Shown here in pieces: positions 1-5,734 of a stretch of 17,818 nucleotides of DNA. Under the pieces are notes generated by a model. The model made no database searches. It saw only the letters and a list, made by a program, of their open reading frames with translations, and had not been told where the DNA came from. Each line of letters starts with the position of its first letter. Positions within the stretch are counted from its first letter, which is position 1. The position numbers and the translations under genes are program-made. The stretch is from Sulfuriferula multivorans (lineage in GTDB: Bacteria > Pseudomonadota > Gammaproteobacteria > Burkholderiales > Thiobacillaceae), in assembly GCA_010365175.1 (NCBI GenBank), contig JAAFGW010000022.1:1-17818 (forward strand). The letters run 5' to 3'.

Positions 1-1386
1 GCCACTCCCCACCCCATGCGCCGCCTGCAGCACCAGCACATCAAAATCCGCCGCACTCATCAGTCCCCGCTCGGCCACAATGTCGCGCACCGGACGCCCT
101 GACTTCTCCGATTCCTTGGCAACTTCAGCAGCCTGGTTGTAGCCGATCTGGGTGTTGAGCAGGGTGGCCAGGGCAACGCTCTGGTGGATAAAGAACGCGC
201 AGCGTTCCCTGTTAACAACAATCCCCTTGAGGTTCTTTTCGGTGGCGGCGTTCATGGCGTTGGTCAGCCAGTCCATGGCGTCGAACAGCGCGCTGCCCAT
301 GGCGGGCATCATCACGTTCAGTTCCATTTGTCCGGCCTGCACCATGTAGGACACGGCAGCGTCCTGCCCCAGCACCTGGAAGCACACTTGGTTGAGCATT
401 TCGAACATGACCGGGTTGACCTTGCCGGGCATGATGCTGGAGCCGGGCTGCACGGGTGGCAACTGGATTTCGCCGAGGCCGGTGCGCGGGCCGGAAGCGA
501 GCAGGCGCAGGTCGTTGGAAATCCGGGTGAGTTCCAGCGCGAGGTTGCGGATTTCGCCCGACAGGCGCGCCAGATCATTCATCGACTGCATTTGGGCAAC
601 CAGCTGGCCGACGCGTATCGGTTCGCCGGTCAGATGGGCCAGCTCGGACGCCGCACGGGCGGGGTAATCAGGCGAGGTGTTGAGCCCGGTGCCGGCGGCG
701 GAACCGCCGAGGCCGATTTCGCACAGAGCGGGGCGCAACGCATCGAGCGCGGCTTCGCAACGGGCAAGTGTCCAGGCGTAGCCGGCGAATTCATGGCCGA
801 TGGTGGTGGGCACGGCGTCCTGCAAATGGGTGCGGCCGGATTTGACGGTGTCTTTTTCGCGCTCGGCAAGGCGGGAAAATTCAGCAGCCATGCTGTTTAC
901 CGCAGCGGTCAGGCGGGGCAACTTGGCCAGCACGGCCAGCCGGATTGCGGTGGGGATAGTGTCGTTGGTCGACTGCCCCATGTTGACGTCGTCGTTTGGG
1001 TTGATCGGCGTGTAGCCGCCTTTTTCTCCGCCAAGCGCCACGTTGGCGAGGTTGGCGATGACTTCGTTGCTGTTCATGTTGTGGCTGGTGCCGGCGCCTG
1101 CCTGAAAACGGTCGACCACGAATTGATCGATATATTCGCCGGCGAGGATTTTGTCGCAGGCGGCTGCAATGGCATCGCGCTTTTGCTCGGATAACCACCC
1201 CGGCTGGCAGTTGGCATGTGCAGCGGCGAGCTTTATACGGACGTGGGCTAGTACGAAATCCTTATCCGGACTGCGGCCAGAAATGGGAAAATTAACCATT
1301 GCACGAGCGGTTTGTGCGCCATACCAGGCATCCAGGGGAACCTGGACCTCGCCAAGCGAGTCTTTCTCAGTACGCAATTCATTCAT
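1..1386 (-). CDS. aspA: Aspartate ammonia-lyase (class II fumarase/aspartase family), 3' end cut by window edge
   Basis: I translated this gene from the minus strand; 462 codons are present and it stays open at base 1. The family is usually about 460-470 residues, so only a few C-terminal residues are missing. It is a tetrameric cytosolic lyase that most likely deaminates aspartate to fumarate and ammonia. Visible motifs are GTSHN (99-103), QSTND (138-142), THLQD with the family histidine (187-191), and the signature GSSIMPGKVN (315-324). Aspartase rather than fumarase C is favoured by STND (fumarases usually have SSND), by NQVCFQVLG after the signature, and by AGQMELNVM (351-359). The N-terminus (MNELRTEKDS) and the C-terminal part look somewhat fumarase-like, so substrate needs proof. 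The start at 1386 matches the family N-terminus, but no clear Shine-Dalgarno precedes it. It diverges from the thioredoxin gene with about 13 bp between the starts. Confidence 0.85.
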   Translation of the reverse strand, partial: MNELRTEKDSLGEVQVPLDAWYGAQTARAMVNFPISGRSPDKDFVLAHVRIKLAAAHANCQPGWLSEQKRDAIAAACDKILAGEYIDQFVVDRFQAGAGTSHNMNSNEVIANLANVALGGEKGGYTPINPNDDVNMGQSTNDTIPTAIRLAVLAKLPRLTAAVNSMAAEFSRLAEREKDTVKSGRTHLQDAVPTTIGHEFAGYAWTLARCEAALDALRPALCEIGLGGSAAGTGLNTSPDYPARAASELAHLTGEPIRVGQLVAQMQSMNDLARLSGEIRNLALELTRISNDLRLLASGPRTGLGEIQLPPVQPGSSIMPGKVNPVMFEMLNQVCFQVLGQDAAVSYMVQAGQMELNVMMPAMGSALFDAMDWLTNAMNAATEKNLKGIVVNRERCAFFIHQSVALATLLNTQIGYNQAAEVAKESEKSGRPVRDIVAERGLMSAADFDVLVLQAAHGVGSG

Positions 1387-1399
1387 GATGGGAAAACCA

Positions 1400-1903
1400 A
1401 TGCAGACGTTACAAAGAAGTCGATTTTATCCGATGTGGCTGGCCGGGCTGTTTCTGGCGTTGATGACGCTGGTTGTGGTGGGCGCGCAGGCCGCTGACTT
1501 CAAAGTAACGGACACTACCGGAAAAACGCATACCCTCTCTGGGTACAAAGGGAAATGGGTGCTGGTGAACTACTGGGCCACATGGTGCCCGCCCTGTCTG
1601 GAGGAAATCCCTGATCTGATTTCGTTGCATGAGAACAAGAAGAACAATCTCGTCGTCATCGGGGTTGCAATGGATTACAAATCGCCCAAACAAGTGACGG
1701 ACTTTGCCGAAGGCTTGTTGGTAACGTATCCCATCGTGCTGGGTACACCGAAAATCGTGAGCCAGATTGGTCCGATGCAGGGCTTGCCGACCACTTATTT
1801 ATTTAACCCAGAGGGTAAGATGGTTGCGCATCAGGTTGGGGCGCTCACACGCGAATCGGTTGAAAGCTTCATCAACAGCAAAAAAGTAAGCGCCAGTAAA
1901 TAA
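1400..1903 (+). CDS. TlpA/ResA-like periplasmic thioredoxin (CPPC)
   Basis: This 167-residue exported thiol-disulfide oxidoreductase has an N-terminal signal sequence or anchor: a basic start (QRSRFY), a hydrophobic run at about 12-28 and a likely cleavage after AQA (29-31). The thioredoxin fold follows, with the redox motif WCPPC (active cysteines 63 and 66) and the cis-proline loop GLPTTY (128-133), both diagnostic of the TlpA/ResA group. Such proteins reduce disulfides in periplasmic partners, classically in cytochrome c maturation; the partner here is unknown. The frame is open far upstream because it runs antisense to the lyase gene. I chose ATG 1400, which has GGGA six bases upstream and gives a clean signal peptide; ATG 1385 and 1388 are alternatives. 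It is the first gene of a four-gene plus-strand run. Confidence 0.88.
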   Translation: MQTLQRSRFYPMWLAGLFLALMTLVVVGAQAADFKVTDTTGKTHTLSGYKGKWVLVNYWATWCPPCLEEIPDLISLHENKKNNLVVIGVAMDYKSPKQVTDFAEGLLVTYPIVLGTPKIVSQIGPMQGLPTTYLFNPEGKMVAHQVGALTRESVESFINSKKVSASK

Positions 1904-1941
1904 GCCGCATCCATAAAAAGCAGATGTAATCAGGAGACTCC

Positions 1942-2448
1942 ATGCGTCATTTGTTACTCGTATTTGTTCTATTGTTCGCGACACCCACTTGGGCGGAAAC
2001 ACGCGACCCGGGGAACTTCTTTTTCCAGCCGAAATTCGGCGACTTACAGGCAGATCTGCAGGAAGCCAAAAAGCAAGGAAAGAAGGGCGTGTTTCTGTTT
2101 TTTGAGCAGGATGCCTGCCCGTTTTGCGAGCGCATGAAAACCACCATCCTCAATCAGTCTGAGGTTCAGGATGCCTTCCGTGCGCAGTTTTTGCTGTATC
2201 CGATTGATGTCAATGGCGATACTGAAATGACTGATTTTCAGGGAAAGGCCACGACTGAAAAAGATTTTGCGTTTTCGCATCGTGTTCGTGCCACGCCAAC
2301 GCTGTTGTTTTTTGATCTCGACGGAAAACTCGTTACGCGCTACACCGGACCCACAAAAGACAAGGCCGAGTTGCTGTTGCTCGGGAAATATGTAGCCGAG
2401 GGTGCTTACGCGACCCAACCTTTTACCAAATACAAACAAGTTAAATGA
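1942..2448 (+). CDS. Exported thioredoxin-fold protein, SoxW-like (CPFC)
   Basis: The product has 168 residues with a signal peptide (hydrophobic run 4-15, likely cleavage after TWA at 16-18). A thioredoxin-like fold of the SoxW/thioredoxin_2 type follows: the redox motif ACPFCERM (cysteines 59 and 62) and a cis-proline in RATPT (proline 119), then FFDLDGK and YTGP, the strand and turn typical of these proteins. CPFC rather than CGPC points to a specialised periplasmic reductant or isomerase-like role, not general thioredoxin. SoxW-type proteins are known from sulfur-oxidation clusters, but no sox genes are visible here, so that link is only a family resemblance. A good Shine-Dalgarno (AGGAGA) precedes ATG 1942. 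Its TGA overlaps the next ATG as ATGA, implying translational coupling to the TolC-like gene. Confidence 0.85.
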   Translation: MRHLLLVFVLLFATPTWAETRDPGNFFFQPKFGDLQADLQEAKKQGKKGVFLFFEQDACPFCERMKTTILNQSEVQDAFRAQFLLYPIDVNGDTEMTDFQGKATTEKDFAFSHRVRATPTLLFFDLDGKLVTRYTGPTKDKAELLLLGKYVAEGAYATQPFTKYKQVK

Positions 2449-3713
2449 TGCGTGCAGCCGCTTGTGTGCTGTTGGCGTGGGCATTGTCTGCGTCAGCGTG
2501 GGCTGAGCGTTTGACGCTTGAAGAGGCGCTGGCTAGCGTGTCGGCCCCGCATCCTGATCGCCGCGTGGCGGAAAGTGAATTGGCGCTGGCGCGAGCCGAC
2601 CGTGAACAGGCAGGTAGCCGACAGGATTTCAATCTATTTCTGGAAGGCAACCTGCGCACAGGCCATCGTTCTGATGGCGACTGGGCGCCTGACAATATCG
2701 GACGCATCGTTGCACGTAAGTCTTTGTTTGATTTTGGCCGCAGCAGCCAGGCCATCGCAGCGGCCGATCAGGAAATCGTGGCGCGTCAGGCTGCGCTATT
2801 CAATGTCGAAAACTTGCGTCGCATCGACATCATGGCGCGGTATTTCGATGTGTTGCTGGCCGATATGCAATACGCCGCAGACAACGAACTGCTGGCTGTG
2901 ACCTATGTGTCCTGGGATAACGCCAAGAAACGCTTTGAAGTGGGGCAGATCAGTCAGCCTGATCTGGTGCGTTTAGAGGCGACTTTTCAGGATGTTCGGG
3001 AGCGACGTTACGCCAGCCTGCAGCGTATGAGCAGCACGCGGCAGAAGTTGGCCCATGCGATGAACCGACCAGGTGTGCTGCCTTCAGAACTCGAAGAGCC
3101 TCCCTTGAAGGGAAATGCCCGTGCTGTTGCTGAATACGAAGCGCTGCTTGCTGTAGCGATGCGCAATAATCCTCGTGTCCTTGCGCTGCAGGCACAAGTT
3201 GCGGCATCGGATGGACGGATAGCGGCGGTGCGTGCAGACCGTAATCCTACGCTGGATGCAGAAGTGATCGGTGCGGGATATAGCCGTAGCTCTAACACGC
3301 GCGATGACCTGAGTGCCGGGCTGGTGTTTACTATCCCCTTGTATCAAGGCGCGCGAGTGGATGCTCGCGTGGCGCGCGAACTTGCGCAAAAAGAGCGCAT
3401 TGCAGCTGAACTGGAAAAACTCAAGCGCGACTTGTCAGAATCGCTGTTTACGACGCTTCAGGAAATTCAATGGCTGCGTGAAAGCGGTCGTACCGCCGCA
3501 GACAAGCAAATTGAGTTTCGGGACTGGATGTTGGAACGTGCGCGCGCGGAGTATGAATTGGAAATGAAAACCAATCTGGGCGCGAGCATGGCTGAAACCC
3601 AGCTTGCGTTGTTACGTCGCAAGCAGGTGGAATACAGGCTGGCGCTGGCATTGGCGCGCATTGATGCATTGTCAGGTGGTAGCTTGCCACCTGTTGAGGG
3701 AGCAAGAAAATGA
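2445..3713 (+). CDS. TolC-family outer-membrane channel protein
   Basis: The 422-residue product is an outer-membrane efflux protein. A signal peptide (residues 1-20, ending in SAWA) is followed by RLTLEEALA, the classic opening of TolC-family repeats. Two alpha-helical halves are visible, the first around residues 20-220 and the second around 225-415, beginning at YEALLAVAMRNNPRVLALQAQV. The second contains the strand-like segment LSAGLVFTIPLYQGARVDARV, and both halves have long heptad-like helices. Length is at the short end for the family (about 420-490). TolC proteins trimerise into a channel spanning the outer membrane and periplasm and need an inner-membrane pump and an adaptor; only a very short adaptor gene follows. 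ATG 2445 overlaps the upstream stop; ATG 2448 is an equally possible start. The stop overlaps the next gene by ATGA. Confidence 0.9.
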   Translation: MMRAAACVLLAWALSASAWAERLTLEEALASVSAPHPDRRVAESELALARADREQAGSRQDFNLFLEGNLRTGHRSDGDWAPDNIGRIVARKSLFDFGRSSQAIAAADQEIVARQAALFNVENLRRIDIMARYFDVLLADMQYAADNELLAVTYVSWDNAKKRFEVGQISQPDLVRLEATFQDVRERRYASLQRMSSTRQKLAHAMNRPGVLPSELEEPPLKGNARAVAEYEALLAVAMRNNPRVLALQAQVAASDGRIAAVRADRNPTLDAEVIGAGYSRSSNTRDDLSAGLVFTIPLYQGARVDARVARELAQKERIAAELEKLKRDLSESLFTTLQEIQWLRESGRTAADKQIEFRDWMLERARAEYELEMKTNLGASMAETQLALLRRKQVEYRLALALARIDALSGGSLPPVEGARK

Positions 3714-4231
3714 AACAGAGCCTGTTGGTACTGGCGCTGGCCGGTTGGGGGGCGCTGGGTGCGACCCCATTGTGGGCCGCAGAAAATATCGAACTGACCA
3801 CACGGGTTTCCGGGGTGGTGGATCAGGTGCTGGTCAAAGTCGGGCAGCGTGTGAGCAAAGGGACTGTGCTGCTGCGACTGGACAAAACCATCCTGCAGGC
3901 GCGCCTGGACGAAGCGACTGCGGAGCACGTGCGCGCGCAGGCAGATGAAGGGGATGCCAAGCGTGAGGCGGAGCGTGCACAGGAGCTGTTCAACCGGACG
4001 GTGTCTTCGACCACGGAGCTCGATGCTGCCCTGTTACGGCACACTCGGGCGCAGGCGACCTTGTCCGCTACCAATGCACGTAAAGTCATCGCGCAAAAGA
4101 ACCTGAACGACGCCGAGTTGAAAGCACCGTTTGATGGCGTGGTGAGCGCGGTCCCAAGCGCTCCTGGGACCGTGGTAGTGGCGGATTGCCAACCCAAAAC
4201 GCTAATTATTCTCCGTTCCGGACAGCCCTGA
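3710..4231 (+). CDS. Short HlyD/RND-type periplasmic adaptor (membrane-fusion protein), lipoyl and hairpin parts only
   Basis: The 173-residue product has a signal peptide (about 1-23, ending LWAA). Next come a biotin/lipoyl-like half-motif (ELTTRVSGVVDQVLVKVGQRVSKGTVLLRLDKTILQ is at about 27-62), an alanine/arginine-rich coiled-coil hairpin (about 63-130), and the returning lipoyl half with LKAPFDGVVSAVPSAPGTVVV (about 137-157). It then stops. Full adaptors run 300-400 residues because they add beta-barrel and membrane-proximal domains; both are absent. I saw no frameshifted continuation before the convergent gene begins, so this looks like a naturally short form or an old C-terminal truncation. 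GAGGGA lies upstream of ATG 3710, and the start overlaps the TolC-like stop (ATGA). The expected partner is that TolC-like channel; no permease is encoded nearby. One cysteine sits near the C-terminus (ADCQPK). Confidence 0.8.
   Translation: MKQSLLVLALAGWGALGATPLWAAENIELTTRVSGVVDQVLVKVGQRVSKGTVLLRLDKTILQARLDEATAEHVRAQADEGDAKREAERAQELFNRTVSSTTELDAALLRHTRAQATLSATNARKVIAQKNLNDAELKAPFDGVVSAVPSAPGTVVVADCQPKTLIILRSGQP
4149..4172 (+). repeat. Intragenic hairpin near the 3' end of the adaptor gene
   Basis: A perfect 8-bp inverted repeat, CGGTCCCA (4149-4156) and TGGGACCG (4165-4172), with an 8-nt loop, lies inside the coding sequence about 60 bases before the stop. There is no T run after it, so it is not a standard terminator. 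It may slow 3' exonucleases or be incidental. Confidence 0.5.
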
Positions 4232-4247
4232 TTTCTCTGCAAGGGAT

Positions 4248-4745
4248 TTATTCGCCCAGTCGCTGAGCGGCACCTGCTTCCATTTCGGCAGCCTGGTGCG
4301 GCGAAGCGACGGCCGCGATGACCTTGCGACACAGGGGCAATAAAGCCTTGAATCCAGCGACATCCTTCACTTCACTCATCTGTTTGTAGGCTGGTGATTT
4401 GGTTCCCACCAAAGTAGCCATGAATTCAAGCACGAAGGCATGCGCTTCACTCAAGTCGCCTGTGAGCTGCACCGGGGCCGCGACGGACGCAACCCGGGGA
4501 GCCGGTCGGGCTACTGGAGCGGATGCCATGTTGCGAAGCGTCTGAATGAAGCCGCTTTGCAGCAGTTCATTTACCATGCTTTCGATCGCTACACATTTCG
4601 GGTGTCTGCTGCACAATTCACCGAATGAAGTGCCGTTCCCGATATCGAACAGAAGCTGACGGTATTTTGGCCGCAACGTGTGGCCCAGATTGAAGATTTC
4701 TTCCTGTCCCTTGACCGTGCGGGCCAACTGTATTGTCATTTCCAT
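4248..4745 (-). CDS. Unrecognised 165-residue soluble protein
   Basis: I do not recognise a named family. The start at 4745 is supported by GGAGAG six bases upstream (plus-strand 4752-4757). A longer reading from 4832 would put an unlikely cysteine-rich extension in front. The first 75 residues (MEMTIQLARTVKG, then LRPKYRQLLFDIGNGTSFGEL, then VNELLQSGFIQTL) look like a small winged-helix-like module seen at the N-terminus of some betaproteobacterial signalling or regulatory proteins, where a pattern of LRPK-R-LL--I-G and LL--GFI recurs; this is recalled resemblance, not a search result. A proline/alanine-rich linker (about 78-95) leads to a helical C-terminal domain ending in a glutamate/alanine-rich tail. 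There is no signal peptide or membrane segment. It is monocistronic, convergent with the adaptor gene 16 bp away, and preceded by a sigma-54-like promoter. Confidence 0.75.
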   Translation of the reverse strand: MEMTIQLARTVKGQEEIFNLGHTLRPKYRQLLFDIGNGTSFGELCSRHPKCVAIESMVNELLQSGFIQTLRNMASAPVARPAPRVASVAAPVQLTGDLSEAHAFVLEFMATLVGTKSPAYKQMSEVKDVAGFKALLPLCRKVIAAVASPHQAAEMEAGAAQRLGE

Positions 4746-4795
4746 GATCGTCTCTCCATTATTGTGATGCAGGTCATTGCCTGTAACAAATAAGC

Positions 4796-4811
4796 AGCAT
4801 AGGTTGTGCCA
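4796..4811 (-). promoter_or_regulatory. Candidate sigma-54 (-24/-12) promoter for the unrecognised gene
   Basis: Read on the minus strand, 4811 to 4796 is TGGCAC, five bases, then ATGCT. The sigma-54 consensus is TGGCAC-N5-TTGCW. All positions match except the first T of the -12 part, and the essential GG and GC are exactly ten bases apart. Transcription would start near 4785, giving a leader of about 40 bases with the Shine-Dalgarno inside it. Found by eye only. Confidence 0.45.
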
Positions 4812-5097
4812 GCAGGGACATAACGCGGGCACTGCTGTTTGGTGCGGCTTTGCGGAGGGTTGCGCACGGTGTAGAACGTGGAATCTTGCAGTGGAATGTT
4901 GGGGAAACGACAGAATGTTGAAATTTCGTCAGCCTGCTGTTAATTCACGCTGTGTAATCAGGCCGCGAGAAAAGGCACCGCTGGGGAGTGGAATGTCGGG
5001 GGTTGGCGTGGACAAGCTAGGGGGCAGCATGGATGATTATCCTTGCTGAAAGCGGCAGGGCCGCCGGATTCGGAAATCAAGCCTGCAGTTCTTGATG
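4812..5097. other. Gene-free stretch between the unrecognised gene and the transglycosylase gene
   Basis: The whole gap from 4746 to 5097 (352 bp) holds no convincing gene. A plus-strand reading frame at 4777-5049 is rejected because its composition is unlike the neighbours, it lacks a Shine-Dalgarno, and it lies over the candidate promoter. The stretch carries three copies of GTGGAAT at 4878, 4891 and 4988. Two of them sit in a longer match, AGTGGAATGTYGGGG at 4890-4904 and 4987-5001. No terminator with a T run is visible downstream of the transglycosylase gene. Confidence 0.5.
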
Positions 5098-5733
5098 TCA
5101 GCTGCGTGATGCGGAGAAGGTGTCAGCGGATTTTGTCGTGGGTTGGTAATCCCAATGCCGCTTCCACGCGCCGACCACCAGGTTGGGGTATTCCGGGCGG
5201 CCGAGGCTGCCGTTGAAGCGTCCCAGCGCGCGAAATAAGTCGCCGCGTTCAATGTCGATGTAGTGGCGCAAGATGAGTGCGCCATAGCGTAAATTGGTCC
5301 GCAGTTGGAACAGATTGTGGTCGGGGTTGCCAATGGCCTTGACCCAGAACGGCATCACTTGTGTGTAGCCGCGTGCGCCAACTGGCGATACGGCGTATTT
5401 ACGAAAGCCGCTTTCGACCTGAATCAGTCCCAGCATTAATTGGGGATCGACACCTGCGCGTGAGGCTTCCCAGTGCAACGTGGTCAGAAATTCCATGCGC
5501 TCGGATTCGTCCGGCATGCGTTTGGACAGCCGATGTGACATTTCTTTAAGCCAAGCTGTTTCATCTGCGGCTTGTCTAAACGCGGTGCGGGTGACCGCGG
5601 TATCGGCCAGTCCACGTTGCAGTGACGAACGCACATTGGCCGACATTGCCTCTTCCCGCTGCCCCCCCGCGTGCGCGGGGAGGGACAGGAGGCTTGCTGC
5701 CAGCAACAGGCTAATGGTCGTCAATGCTTTCAT
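5098..5733 (-). CDS. Lytic transglycosylase, SLT domain
   Basis: This 211-residue exported protein begins with a signal peptide (MKALTTISLL with cleavage near AHA at 20-22). The C-terminal half is a soluble lytic transglycosylase (lysozyme-like) domain: the catalytic glutamate is in LIQVESGF (glutamate 107), followed by SPVGARGYTQVMPFW (116-130), then NLFQLRTNLRYGALILRHYI and the ALGRFNGS substrate-cleft motif. Such enzymes cleave peptidoglycan glycan strands to give 1,6-anhydromuramyl ends. It is a compact member, with no lipobox, LysM or second domain. It begins 1 nt after the proS stop (TGACATG) and has no Shine-Dalgarno of its own, so it is probably translated by coupling from proS mRNA. 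The seven-C run at about 5664 lies in the codons just after the signal peptide and does not break the frame. Confidence 0.92.
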   Translation of the reverse strand: MKALTTISLLLAASLLSLPAHAGGQREEAMSANVRSSLQRGLADTAVTRTAFRQAADETAWLKEMSHRLSKRMPDESERMEFLTTLHWEASRAGVDPQLMLGLIQVESGFRKYAVSPVGARGYTQVMPFWVKAIGNPDHNLFQLRTNLRYGALILRHYIDIERGDLFRALGRFNGSLGRPEYPNLVVGAWKRHWDYQPTTKSADTFSASRS

Positions 5734-5734
5734 G

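Noticed and set aside
184..1194. 336-codon plus-strand open frame
   Set aside because: It is antisense to the lyase, whose motifs are all intact; the translation is a low-complexity glycine/histidine/valine shadow.
1151..1399. N-terminal extension of the TlpA-like protein
   Set aside because: It is antisense to the lyase and would bury the signal peptide inside the protein.
4746..4832. 29-residue N-terminal extension of the unrecognised gene
   Set aside because: The internal ATG at 4745 has a proper GGAGAG, and the extension would cover the predicted transcription start.
4777..5049. 90-codon plus-strand frame
   Set aside because: No Shine-Dalgarno, cysteine/tryptophan-rich unlike its neighbours, and it overlaps the sigma-54 candidate.
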